Below the pieces are notes generated by a model. The model had not been told where the DNA came from and searched no databases. It saw only the letters and a list, made by a program, of their open reading frames with translations. A stretch of 64,000 bases of DNA, taken from assembly GCA_019009955.1 (NCBI GenBank), contig CM032228.1:9900001-9964000 (forward strand), in the 5' to 3' direction. This DNA is from Riptortus pedestris (taxonomy: Eukaryota; Arthropoda; Insecta; Hemiptera; Alydidae). Positions 10,806 through 22,659 of the stretch are shown here, piece after piece. Each line of letters starts with the position of its first letter. The stretch's first letter is position 1. Position numbers and translations under genes: made by a program.

Positions 10806-12895
10806 ATGATACTTGTCATACCTGTCGGTGCATACTGGCTGATGGTCGAGTACAGTTGGTGTTGTGCTGTAGATGCAAAGACACCATCTTCAGCTGTGTA
10901 TAGTGGGATGATAACTGTGAGTCATACCTGTCGGTGCATACTGGCTGATGGTCGAGTACAGTTGGTATGTGCTGTAGATGCTGCAAAGGCACCATCTTCA
11001 AGCTGTGTATAGATATACTGTAGTCATACCTGTCGGTGCAGGCTGATGGTCGATACAGTGGCATTGTAGATGCAAAGACACCAACTTCAAGCCTGTGTAA
11101 GATGATACTGGATGGTACGCTGATGGACGAGTACAGTTTGGTATTGTGCTGTAGAAATGCAAAGGCAACCCATCATCAAGCTGTTGGTTATTTAGTAGAT
11201 GCTACTGTTGTCATACCTGTCGGTTGTCGGTGTATACTGGCTGATGGTTCTATTACAGTTGGTATTGTTGGCTGTAGAAGATGCAAAGGCACCATCTTCA
11301 CGCTGTGTATAGATGATACTGTTGTCATACCGGTGCATACAGGGCTGATTGGTCGAGTACAGTTTGGTATTGTGCTGTAAGATGCAAGGTCTTCGAGTAC
11401 AGATTGTCATACCATACCTGTCCGGTGCATACTGGCTGATTGTCCGAGATGTATCGAATGCAAAGACACCATCTTTTCAAGCTGTGTATAGGATGTACTG
11501 TAGTCATTACCTGTCGGTGCATTACTGGCAGGCCGATGGTCGAGTTAGAGTACAGTTGGTATTGTGCTGTTAGAATGCAAAGGCACCATCTTCCAGCAGT
11601 GTATAGATGAAATAATTGTCTGTCATAACTTGTCGGTTGCAAAAACAGGTGATGGTCGAGTACAGTTGGCATTGTGCTCTGTAGATGCAAAAGACACCAT
11701 CTTCAAGCTTGTGTATAGATGAATGTATCCAGTACGGTGCAGATTCGAAGTACTGTGCTGTAGATGCGCATCAAGCTGTGGTGTATAGATGATACTTGTT
11801 TACATAATCTGTCGTGGCATACTGGCAGAGTGTCGAGTACAGTTGGTATTGTGCTGTAGATGGCAAAGGCACCCCATCTTCAGCTGTATAGATGAATACT
11901 GTAGTCAAACCTGTCGTGTGCATACTGGCTGATGGTCTGAGTACAGTTGGGTATTGTGCTGTAGATGCAAAGACACCATCTTCAAGCTGTGTATAGATGA
12001 TACTGTAGTCATACCTGTCGGTGCATACTGGCTGATGGTCGAGTACAGTTGGTATTGTGCTGTAGATGCAAAGGCACCATCTTCAAGCTGTGTATAGATG
12101 ATACTGTTGTCATACCTGTCGGTGCATACTGGCTGATGGTCGAGTACAGTTGGTATTGTGCTGTAGATGCAAAGGCACCATCTTCAAGCTGTGTATAGAT
12201 GATACTGTTGTCATAGCTGTCGGTACATACTGGCTGATGGTCGAGTACAGTTGGTATTGTGCTGTAGATGCAAAGGCACCATCTTCAAGCTGTGTATAGA
12301 TGATACTGTTGTCATACCTGTCGGTGCATACTGGCTGATGGTCGAGTACAGGTGGTATTGTGCTGTAGATGCAAAGGCACCATCTTCAAGCTGTGTATAG
12401 ATGATACTGTTGTCATACCTGTCGGTGCATACTGGCTGATGGTCGAGTACAGTTGGTATTGTGCTGTAGATGCAAAGGCACCATCTTCAAGCTGTGTATA
12501 GATGATACTGTTGTCATACCTGTCGGTGCATACTGGCTGATGGTCGAGTACAGTTGGTATTGTGCTGTAGATGCAAAGACACCATCTTCAAGCTGTGTAT
12601 AGATGATACTGTTGTCATACCTGCCGGTGCATACTGGCTGATGGTCGAGTACAGTTGGTATTGTGCTGTAGATGCAAAGGCACCATCTTCAAGCTGTGTA
12701 TAGATGATACATGTCGGTGCATACTGGCTGATGGTCGAGTACAGTTGGTATTGTGCTGTAGATGCAAAGACACCATCTTCAAGCTGTGTATAGATGATAC
12801 TGTTGTCATACCTGTCGGTGCATACTGGCTGATGGTCGAGTACAGTTGGTATTGTGCTGTAGATGCAAAGGCACCATCTTCAAGCTGTCTAGAGT
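10806..12895 (+). repeat. 101-bp satellite array
   Basis: About 20 head-to-tail monomers with an exact 101-bp period where clean (for example GTCATACCTG at 12311, 12412 and 12513). Monomers alternate between GCAAAGACACC and GCAAAGGCACC. From about 11930 rightward they are nearly identical; from 10806 to about 11930 they are full of scattered single-base insertions and deletions. Since 101 is not a multiple of 3, the short frames in the array are not a repeat protein. Confidence 0.9.
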
Positions 12896-12918
12896 TGAGA
12901 CAAATCTAGATCTAGGTT

Positions 12919-13012
12919 TTAAGATGGTGCCTTTGCATCTATAGCACAATGCCAGCTGTACCCGACCATCAGCCGGTGACAACGGCCATCACCGACAGAT
13001 ATGACAACAGTC
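12919..13012 (-). repeat. Inverted, diverged satellite monomer
   Basis: AAGATGGTGCCTTTGCATCT, then ATAGCACAATGCCAGCTGTA and CGACAGATATGACAACAG are the reverse complement of the adjacent 101-bp unit, with a small insertion in the middle. It marks the right edge of the array. Confidence 0.75.
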
Positions 13013-13334
13013 TCATAAAATCTCTAGTAGCTCTGCAAGAGAAATTAAGTAGATTGTTGGGGTCCCACAGATTCTTCAATGAGGAAACCCAAAAACGTGT
13101 TGGCCATACTGAATCCAACTTATCATTCTCACTCCTAGCGAGTATGGAGAAAGCAATTACGTTTATTACACTGTCAATACGTGACTGATGAGAGAGTGAA
13201 TAAACACAACTATGGATTCGCGATTCACTAAGATATGTCTGGTTATAGATTTTGAATTGCATTATAAATTAACTTGCTTAAATAAACATATTTTTTTTAA
13301 AAACTGAGTTTGTAAATATATGATATATCTATCT

Positions 13335-13337
<3 letters not shown>
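13013..13337. other. Unassigned spacer
   Basis: Unique-looking sequence between the satellite and the next TA tract. A 79-residue plus frame and a 97-residue minus frame overlap here; neither shows a recognisable domain. Confidence 0.4.
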
Positions 13338-13384
<47 letters not shown>

Positions 13385-14708
13385 GTAACCTCTGTCTGTA
13401 CATTGATTTTTTTGGCGAAATTTCACGATAACTTTTCGTTTCACATGTCATAGACACCATAACTGCATTTTTTTTCTTTCGTGTATGTTTGTTTGTTTGT
13501 TACCTTTTCACGCATAAACGGCTGAACAGAATTTTATGAAACTTGGTATGTATATTACTACTAACCCAACTTAGACTTAAGGCTATATTAAAATTCTCTG
13601 AGATGAACAGGAGTGGGGGTTATAAGGGAAGCCTGAAATTAAAAATAGCGATATTTCGTTTGCTATTGGTTTTTCGGCAAATATGAACATAACAAAAGTT
13701 GTTTATTTTGTTATTTAGAGTAACTTTTGTTATATACACATTTTTCGTATACCGAATTATAAACGAGATATACGCTAAAACCTATAGCGGAAGTGAAATA
13801 TTTGGGACAACAGACCTAACCGAAATAAATAAAACTCGGTATGTACATTAGCACTAACGCTTTCATTATAACAAGCCATACCAACATTTCTAGGGACGGG
13901 CAGGAGTGGGGGTTGTAAGGGAGGCCTGAATTTAAAAATAGCGGTATTTCGTTTTCTATTCGTTTTTCGGCAAATATGAACATGACAAAAGTTGTTTAGT
14001 TTGTTATTTAGAGTAACTTTTGTCATATTTATTTTTGTCTTTAAACAAAGTATAAACGAGATATACACTATAAACTAAAGCGGGAGTCAACTAAATATTT
14101 AATTGGGCGCTAACGATTAAACCGAACTTAAAAAAACTCCGTATGTCAATTAGTATTAATTCTTCCATGATTATAAGCTATATTAAAATATTTAGGTTAG
14201 AACGGGAGTGGGGGTTATAAGGGAGGTCTGAAATAAAAATTCGCGATATTTCATTGTCTATTTGTTTTTCGACAAACATGCACATAACAAAAGTTGTTTA
14301 CTTTGTTATTTAGAATAACTTTTTTTTTAATATATTTCTCCAGGAACAATGTGTGGAGCAAGTAATCTGCGTAGAAATATTGATATGCTCAACAATTCAT
14401 TCCTATTTGAACTATCAGGTACCTCAGCTGGAAAAATTAATTCAAATCAATGTTAATATTTTGTCCTTAATAGCTGAAATCAATGCATAATGCACAGGAG
14501 ACGGGAAATATGACAATTTGGAGGACAGTGAAGACTTACATAAAAAATTAATTTTATTATTAACAAATCCACAAAAACGACGGGTATTAACCCTAAACAC
14601 TGGGACGGGTAAATGTCAAAATATTGTGGGAAGTAAAGCCTTGCCAAAAAATACCATCAACAGTCTGCCTCAAATGAATTCCCGAGCAAAGCCGGGTATC
14701 TGAGCTAG
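13338..14708 (+). mobile_element. Helitron (HLE1) copy H2 with its 5' TA tract
   Basis: A TA tract (13338-13381) leads into AATTGTAACCTCTGTCTGTA, the shared 5' end, then a GTTTGTTTGTT run and the CGGCTGAACAGAATTTTATG segment. Three internal units of about 300 bp have cores near 13699, 13991 and 14293. The 3' end has the hairpin (CCCGAGCAAAGCCGGG) and CTAG (14705-14708) followed by T. No Rep/helicase frame is present, so it needs a partner in trans. The 97-residue minus frame inside is spurious. Confidence 0.8.
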
Positions 14709-14866
14709 TATATATATAAAATTGTAAACTCTGTCTGTACATTGATTTTTTTCGCGAAATTTCACGATAACTTTTCGTTTCACAGGTCATAGACACCATA
14801 ACAGCATTTTGTTTCCTTTGGTGTCTGTCTGTTTGTTTATTTGTTTGTTACCTTTTCGTAAATAAA
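14709..14866 (+). mobile_element. Truncated Helitron copy H3 (5' end only)
   Basis: Begins directly at the CTAG-T of the previous copy: a short TA run, AAAATTGTAAACTCTGTCTG, the CGCGAAATTTCACGATAAC segment and the GTTTGTTT run, then similarity stops. It is a head-to-tail partner of H2. Confidence 0.75.
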
Positions 14867-15131
14867 GTTTCCACCGAAAAAATATTTTTTATTGGTGACC
14901 ATTGCCAAAAATTATGAAAAATATATCAAGTAGGTAGTACCGAAGAACATTTGAAGACATTTTCCAAAATAGTCATAAGAACGAGGGCAATAGTTGATTC
15001 TGTCTTAAGCGAATGGATTCTATGCAAGATAACGATCCATATGGAATAATAATTATTTCTTGGCGTGTTATACCAGTTTAGCCAACAACATAATCGTATA
15101 GCTAACATCTTAAATTAAGAATGAAAATAGA
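14867..15131. other. Unassigned spacer
   Basis: No features recognised. Confidence 0.35.
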
Positions 15132-15171
15132 GGAGAACTGAAGGCCTCGTCAGCGAGGCCAAACGGTTCTC
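15132..15171. repeat. Short perfect-stem hairpin
   Basis: GGCCTCG-TCAG-CGAGGCC (15143-15160) forms a 7-bp GC-rich stem with a 4-base loop, extended outward by GAGAAC and GTTCTC arms with mismatches. It is not followed by a T-run on either strand. Confidence 0.6.
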
Positions 15172-15668
15172 AGCTATTAACACAATTGATACTGATTCAT
15201 TGACTAAAACTTACGCTGCCTATATATTTGTGGTCAATGCCAACCATTTACCATTTGTGTTTTTATTAGCTGAGCCAATAGGAATGCTCAATTCCGCTGG
15301 TGTAATAACAAATCAAATGGTAAATGTGTGTACACCGTAAACAACACTAATTATATAGTTATTCAACGGCTTGTTTAGATTTTACATTCAGCAATGTAAA
15401 ACCTTCATATCTTACTATCAGTGCCAGTAATACTTTCCATTATTAGGTTTAGTAAATACTCTAGGTAAACATGAAACAAAATATACAACAGCTGTCATAT
15501 ATCCCCCCAAGACTGAGATTTACTACACCATTTGTTTATTTTCTGTGTCTATGAGCACATATCACTTTTCTGAATTAACCGACAGTTTACAACTCACGGG
15601 GGATATGGAGTACCATAAAATTTAATTTCTACGACAGTAAAATAGATAACAATACGACCCTCCCCTTA
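15172..15668. other. Unassigned spacer
   Basis: About 500 bp with no credible gene or element end. Confidence 0.35.
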
Positions 15669-16260
<592 letters not shown>

Positions 16261-16261
<1 letters not shown>

Positions 16262-16856
16262 AGAGGTTAACCAGAGAGGGGACCCATAATATTTAAAAAA
16301 ATGATTCAATTCATTCAATTATATTTAATATTTTGATTTGCATAAAAGAGACCAATAAATTTGCATCTATGCGATTATCCTGATTCATTGATGATCTTGA
16401 ACAGATTCAAGAGTTTTATTCTCGGGGAAGGTTATGAGCGGGCTTCCATTTGTGCAGGGATATGTTATCTTATCCAGACTCCAAACGGATTTTTTGATGA
16501 CATCCATAATTCACTATCCTATTGCAAAGTATTTCATCCTCTTATCGTTAGGAGGAAAACCGTCCCCATCTAATCTGCGATACATGGGGCACAATGAAGC
16601 CAGGCGGAAATGCTCACGGGAAAATACGTATGATTATGATGATCGAGAAAAGGATAGAAATAATTTTTATGTTGAGATGAATTGAGTACATTTTTTTAAA
16701 GGTATTCTGAACCACTAGCAAAACCAAATACTTCGTACTTATTTTACTGGGGTGTTTGGGTAACTCTTTAACCTTCTTCAAAAATGCCGGGTAGCGCCAC
16801 TAACCTACCAACAAAGGTAACAAAACTAAGGACTATTCAAATTCACTCAAAAACAC
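16261..16856. other. Unassigned spacer
   Basis: Two short overlapping plus frames (70 and 83 residues from 16361 and 16434) lack recognisable domains. Nothing else stands out. Confidence 0.35.
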
Positions 16857-17625
16857 AACAGCACCGTCAACATCAAGTGAATAAATACAAACGATAATAA
16901 GAAACCTCCAGACGGGAAGCACTTGAAACGTCAACAAACAAGTGTGCCAACTTCTCATAGGAAAAAAACAATTACTGAAATATATTAGTATATAACATAT
17001 TAATTTTATTGAAAACTATCTACTACTGTAATTTATAATGGATCAGAATAATTTTTATCTCAATCAATAAAATTTGAGTCGTCCAAGAACTTAGGAAGGG
17101 GGGGGCGGTCACCAAAATATATTTGAATTTATCTCGTATAATAAAGGTCTCTTGAAAACAATTTATGGTGTTTAAGCTTCGAATAATGTGGTTTATTACA
17201 TAACAGAGTATTTTTTATGTTACATGAGTGGAAGTGGGGGTTTGCCGAAGGCTGAAAACTGAAAAATGCAAATATCTCGGTTAATATTCAAGATAGTGAA
17301 TAAAAGTACATGACGATATTTATAGTACATTTAATTTGCAATAAGATTGGTTTCATACAATTTTTTGATACGACGTATAGTAACGGAGATGTTTCGAACT
17401 TTCGAAAATCCCCATCTAAACCCCCCTCCCACTGGTCCGACTTGTTCTGTCTTTTTACATAAAACGTTTAAATATCGGGTTTGGTAAAGATCAAAAAAAA
17501 ATTGCGACCGCTAGAACGTTAACAGACAAATATATATATATATATATATATTGAGCGGACCTCATTTTCGTCATCTGGGTAGGATCGATGGACATTTCAA
17601 GAAATTTTTCGAAAATCTGAATCTA
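16857..17625 (-). mobile_element. HINE-like element I (both tips missing)
   Basis: Minus orientation with the type I right module (G-run near 17096-17105, CTCTTGAAAACAATTTATGG). It continues through the ATTGCGACCGCTAGAACG block and a TA tract (about 17529-17552) to GACATTTCAAGAAATTTTTC. The 3' stem-loop and the 5' palindrome are both absent. Confidence 0.7.
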
Positions 17626-17948
17626 GTAATAATGGAATATATTAAATTTGTAATTTTTTTGAATTACCAATGAATATTCAGCCAATTATTTCGCCATACG
17701 AACCAAGTAAAGCCATTTTTTTTTACCTTTATAGGTAGAGTGCATGTTTTTCTATTTTTTATTCATTTCATTATATAGTAATCAGTCCCAATAAAAATCC
17801 TATTGTGTCGAGAATAACTTGAAAATTTAAAATTTTACGTGAAATCTATTAAGCTGTTGAACTGGTCTTATCATATAAAAATTATTTTTTCCCTATTAAT
17901 ATTCTTTTTAAAATATTTTCCTGATAAAAAAAAGTAGTTATCATAATG
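17626..17948. other. Upstream of nothing recognised; tRNA 3' flank
   Basis: AT-rich sequence with no element ends. It borders the tRNA gene that follows. Confidence 0.35.
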
Positions 17949-17957
17949 AAAAAAAAA
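17949..17957 (-). terminator. RNA polymerase III terminator of tRNA-Gly
   Basis: A run of nine A residues on the plus strand (T9 on the transcribed sense) begins 3 bp past the tRNA 3' end, as expected for Pol III termination. Confidence 0.85.
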
Positions 17958-17960
17958 GAC

Positions 17961-18031
17961 TGCATCGGCCGGGAATCGAACCCGGGTCGCCCGCGTGGCA
18001 GGCGAGCATTCTACCACTGAACCACCGATGC
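17961..18031 (-). tRNA. tRNA-Gly-GCC: tRNA-Gly (GCC anticodon)
   Basis: A 71-nt gene on the minus strand, delivering glycine to GGC/GGU codons. It starts GCATCGG, pairing with CCGATGC before discriminator A. The A box (TGGTTCAGTGGTAG) and B box (GGTTCGATTCC) are canonical internal Pol III promoters. The anticodon stem CTCGC/GCGGG encloses the loop CTGCCAC, with GCC at plus-strand 17997-17999. No CCA is encoded, as expected for a nuclear gene. No intron is present and a T-run terminator follows. All arms pair, so it looks functional. It is an isolated gene, with transposon fragments on both sides. A recent tRNA-derived SINE is unlikely because the match ends at the terminator. Confidence 0.97.
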
Positions 18032-18448
18032 CACGAAAGGCCTTGCTCTAAAGAATATTTTAAGTTTTACCTTAATGTTTTAAGTTGAAGAATACATAGT
18101 CAACGTCAGTTAGTTATCAATAGCTTCATCTATAAATGATCTAATTAATATTTTGTACAAAGACTCAGCTTTTGTCATTTTTTGGACTTGTTAGTCGTGA
18201 TATGAGTTTGTACAAAGTAATTAATCCATGCATTGTTGAGCAGTTTTTTTCTTTTTCTTTTTATTTCTAAATAAATTCTACTAGGGACATTTAAGCATTG
18301 CCCTAGAAACATAAAATCATTACTGCAATAGTTGCAGTAAAAGTATCATTTTACACGTTCAATATTGTAATGTCAATGTTACTACCTATCATAAGAAATT
18401 TTAATAGTATATTAGTCTCAACATTAATAATCATAAAAGCAGGATTTA
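18032..18448. other. Unassigned spacer
   Basis: The 5' flank of the tRNA gene. No repeats or frames of interest. Confidence 0.35.
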
Positions 18449-18731
18449 ACAGACTTCCCTTTTTTAAAAAATAGGCTATTGGAGTTGTACTCAAGACGCG
18501 ATTTTCGGAAAATGTCCTCAAATGTCCATTGATCCTACCCACGAGATCACGAAACGAAGGTCCGTTCTAACCAGTGGAAGGAGGGGACGGAAGGAATCTC
18601 GAAAAATCTCCGCTATTTTACTTTGGATCGAAAAATTGTATTGAAACAATCTTATTATAAATTTAATGTTCTATAAATTGTATCTACATTCTTTATATAT
18701 CTTGAGTATTAACGGATATATTTGCATTTTA
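18449..18731 (+). mobile_element. HINE-like element J, left part
   Basis: Starts in a degraded 5' module (ATTGGAGTTGTACTCAAGAC), lacks the microsatellite, and runs to ATATTTGCATTTT at 18731, where copy K begins. It resumes at 19731. Confidence 0.7.
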
Positions 18732-18865
18732 GCAGATTTCCCTTAAGGGAAATCAGCTATTGAGGTTGTACTCATGACTGAATTTTCGAAATTTTTGTTC
18801 AAATGTCCATCGATCCTACCTAGTAGATGACGAAAATGAGGTCCGTTCAAAACTGTATATATATA

Positions 18866-18927
<62 letters not shown>

Positions 18928-19730
18928 TATTTGTCTGTTACCGCTCTAGCGGTCGCAATTTTTGTTTAATCGTTACGAAACTCGATATTTAACCGTTTTA
19001 TGTAAAAAGACTGATCAAGTTCGTTAATGGCTGAAATCGGACCAGTGGGAGGGGGGGTTTAAAGGGGGGGATTTTCGAAAATTCAAAATATCTCCGTTAT
19101 TATGCATCGGATCGAAAAACGGTATAGAACCAATCTTATTGTAAATTAAATTTACTATTAATATTGTTATATACGTTTATTCTCTATCTTGAATATTAAC
19201 CGAGATATTTGCATTTTTCAGTTTTCAGCAAACCGCCACATCTACTCATGTTACATAAACAATACTCTGCTACATAATAAATCACATTATTGGAAGTTTA
19301 AATACCAAAAATTGTATTCAAGAGACCTTTATTATACGAGATACAAGCAAATACTTCCTGGTGATCCCCCCCCCCCCATCTTAAAGTTTTGGACTACTAA
19401 AATTTTATTGATTGAGATAACAATTATTCTGACTCATTATTAATTACAGTACTAGATATAGTAAATAGTTCTCAATAAAATTAATGTGTTATATTCTGAT
19501 ATATTTCAGTAATTGTTTTTCTTTCCGGTGTGAGGCGGGACGACCCGTTTGTTTACATTTCTAACCTAACGCTTACTGTCGGCAGGTTATTGAAATTGGA
19601 TGAAACATTTCTTATTTCCGTTTGTATTTATTCACGGTGTAGTTGTGTTAGCAGTAAGTATATTTATCTATTACTAAACTTCCCGAGGGAAATCTGCTTA
19701 GTTTACGCAGCCCCTGCGTGACGGACTTTT
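18732..19730 (+). mobile_element. HINE-like element K, complete, nested in J
   Basis: AGCAGATTTCCC and the full palindrome at its 5' end, TA microsatellite (18856-18926), type I right module with a C-run near 19367-19377, GGAAATCTGCTTAGTTTACG, the stem-loop and GACGGACTTTT at 19730. About 1.0 kb. It sits between T residues inside copy J, giving a direct view of both ends and of the target. Confidence 0.85.
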
Positions 19731-19985
19731 TTATTTTTCAGTCTTCAGTAAACCCCCACGTTTTAGTCATAACAATTTAACAGTAAGCTAATATATCATT
19801 AATCAATTGATTAATATTCCAAGCTTAAATATTGTTTTCAACATATCTAGATGAGATACATGCAAACACAAAGTGTGATGACGTCTCCAATAAATGATTT
19901 ATGTCTCAACTCAAATATTGAGGGAGTTATTCGTACTTTCTTGTTTCCGTCTTTCAGTAAACCATTCACACTTCCGTTTATCAGA
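19731..19985 (+). mobile_element. HINE-like element J, right part
   Basis: Continues J exactly where it was cut: TTATTTTTCAGTCTTCAGTA, AACCCCCAC, then AAATATTGTTTTCAACA. Its own 3' tip is not visible. Confidence 0.65.
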
Positions 19986-19991
19986 TTTTAA

Positions 19992-20086
19992 TTAGTAGAT
20001 TTCCTTTAGCAAAAATCAGCTATTGAGGTCGTACTCACGACTCGATTTTCAAAAATTTTCTTATTGTGTCCATTGATCCTACTATA

Positions 20087-20090
<4 letters not shown>
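19992..20090 (+). mobile_element. HINE-like element L/M, left half
   Basis: 5' module (TAGATTTCC, ATCAGCTATTGAGGTCGTAC, GTCCATTGATCCTACT) that enters a TA tract at 20089. The matching right half begins at 25704 after a 5.5-kb Helitron cluster. Confidence 0.65.
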
Positions 20091-20135
<45 letters not shown>

Positions 20136-20136
<1 letters not shown>

Positions 20137-21481
20137 TAGCTCAGATACCCGGCTTCGCCCGGGAATTGATTTGAGGCTGAATGGTGATGGTATTTTTTTG
20201 GCAAGGCTTTAATTTGCACAATATTTTGACATTTACTCGTCCCAGTGCTTAGGGTTAATACCCGTTGTTGGCATTTGTTAATAATAAAATTAATTTTTTA
20301 TGTAAGTCTTCACTGTCCTCCAAATTGTCATATTTCCCGTCTCCTGTGCATTATGCATAGATTTCAGTTATCAAGGACAAAATATTAACATAGATTTGAA
20401 TTAATTTTTCCAGGTGAGGTACCTCATAGTTCAAATTGGAATGAATTGTTGAGCATATCAATATTTCTACGCAAATTACTTGCTCCACACATTGTTCCTG
20501 GAGAAATGTATAAAAAAAAAAAAAAAAAAAGTTAATCTAAATAACAACGGTAACAACTTTTGTTATGTGTATGTTTGTCGAAAAACAAATAGACAATGAA
20601 ATATCGCGAATTTTTATTTCAGGCCTCCCTTAAAACCCCCCACTCCCTTTCTAACCTAAACATTTTAATATAGCTTATAATCATGGAAGAATTAATGCTA
20701 ATTGACATACCGAGTTTTTTTAAGTTCGGTTCAATCGTTAGCGCCTAATAAAATAGTTGACTCCAGCTTTAGTTTATAGTGTATATCTCGTTTATACTTT
20801 GTTAAAAGACAAAAAGGAATATCACAAAAGTTACTCTAAATAACAAAATAAACAACTTTTGTTATGTTTATATTTGCCGAAAAACCAATAGGAAACGAAA
20901 TATCGCTATTTTTAATTTCTGGCTTCTCTTACAACCCCCACTCCTGCCCGTCACAAGAAATGTTGGTATGGCTTGTTATAATGAAAGCGTTAGTGCTAAT
21001 ACATATACCGAGTTTTATTTATTTCGGTTGGGTCTTTTGTCCCAAATAAAATTGTTCACTTCCGCTATAGGTTTTAGCGTATATCTCGTTTCTAATTCAG
21101 TATAAGAAAAAAGTGTATATAACAAAAGTTACTCTAAATAACAAAATAAACAACTTTTGTTATGTTCATATTTGCCGAAAAACCAATAGGAAACGAAATA
21201 TCGCTATTTTTAATTTCAGGCTTCCCTTATAACCCCCACTCCTGTTCGTTTCAGAGGATATTAATATAGCCTAAAGTCTAAGTTGGGTAAGTAGTAATAA
21301 ACATACCAAGTTTCATAAAATTCGGTTCAGCCGTTTATGCGTGAATAGGTAACAAACAAACAAACAAACAAAGAAACACACACGAAAAAGAAACAAAAGG
21401 CAGTTATTGTGTCTATGACATGTGTAACGAAAAGATATCGTGAAATTTCGCGAAAAAAATCAATGTACAGACAGATGTTAC

Positions 21482-21482
<1 letters not shown>
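20136..21482 (-). mobile_element. Helitron (HLE1) copy H4, inverted
   Basis: On the plus strand it opens with CTAG (20136-20139), the hairpin CCCGGCTTCGCCCGGG and the CACTGTCCTCCAAATTGTCA segment. It contains three internal units of about 300 bp with cores near 20552, 20852 and 21150, and ends in the inverted 5' end (CAATGTACAGACAGATGTTA) at 21482. It is head-to-head with H5 across a TA tract. Frames in it are spurious. Confidence 0.85.

Positions 21483-21540
<58 letters not shown>
21483..21540. repeat. (TA)n between opposed Helitrons
   Basis: TA tract shared by the 5' ends of H4 and H5. It is the probable integration target for both. Confidence 0.9.
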
Positions 21541-21543
<3 letters not shown>

Positions 21544-22659
21544 ATATATATATAAAATTGTAACCTCTGTCTGTACATTGATTTTTTTTCGCGAAATTTC
21601 ACGATAACTTTTCGTTTCACATGTCATAGACACCATAACTGCATTTTGTTTCTTTCGTGTATGTTTGTTTGTTTGTTTGTTTGTTTGTTTGTTTGTTTGT
21701 TTGTTTGTTACCTTTTCACGCATAAACGGCTGAACCGAATTTTATGAAACTTGGTATGTATATTACTACTAACCCAACTTAGACTTTAGGCTATATTAAT
21801 TTTCTGTGAGACGAACAGGAGTGGGGGTTATAAGGGAAGCCTGAAATTAAAAATATCGATATTTCGTTTTCTATTGGTTTTTCGGCAAATATGCACATAA
21901 CAAAAGTTGTTTATTTTGTTATTTAGAGTAACTTTTGTTATATACACTATTGTCATATACCGAAGTTTAAATGCGTTATACGCTAAAAATTATAGCGGGA
22001 GTCAACAATATTATTTGCCAAAAAAGACTCAACTGAACTAAATAAAACTCGGTATGTGTATTATCAGTGAGGCCTTCATTATAATAAGCCATACCAACAT
22101 TTCTATGGACGGGTAGGAGTGGGGGTTATAAGGGAAGCCTGAAATTAAAAATAGCGATATTTCGTTTCCTATTGTTTTTTCCGCAAATATAAACATAACA
22201 AAAGTTGTTTATTTTATTATTTGGAGTAACTTTTGTTATATACACTTTTGTCGTATACCTAAGTATAAATGAGTTATACGTTAAAACTTTAGCGGGGACT
22301 AACGGCTCAACCGAACTTAACAAAACTCGGTATGTCAATTAGCATTAATTCTTCCATGATTATAAGTTATATTAAAATTTTTAGGTTCGAACGGGAGGGG
22401 GGTTAAAAGGGAGGCCTGAAATAAAAATTCACCATATTTACATGTATAAGAGACGGGAAATATAAAAATTTCGAAGACTGTGAAGCCTTATCGAACAAAT
22501 AATTCTATTATTAGCAAATCCACGGCAAAGATGGGTATCAATCCTAAACACTGGGACGGGTAAATGTCAAAATATTGTGCAATGTAAAGCCTGCTAAAAA
22601 AATACCATCACCATTCAGCCTCAAATGAATTCCCGGGCGAAGCCGGGTATCTGAGCTAG
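21541..22659 (+). mobile_element. Helitron (HLE1) copy H5
   Basis: Starts TCTATATATATATAAAATTG, then TAACCTCTGTCTGTACATTG. A GTTTGTTT run precedes CGGCTGAACCGAATTTTATG. Two internal units have cores near 21906 and 22204, and the 3' hairpin is followed by CTAG (22656-22659). The shortest copy of the cluster. Confidence 0.85.

Noticed and set aside
10806..12909. Repeat protein encoded by the 101-bp array
   Set aside because: The period is not a multiple of three and stops recur, so no continuous frame spans several units.
21327..21723. Overlapping 97- and 79-residue frames rich in Tyr/Ile
   Set aside because: They are translations of the TA tract and the GTTTGTTT run of the Helitrons.
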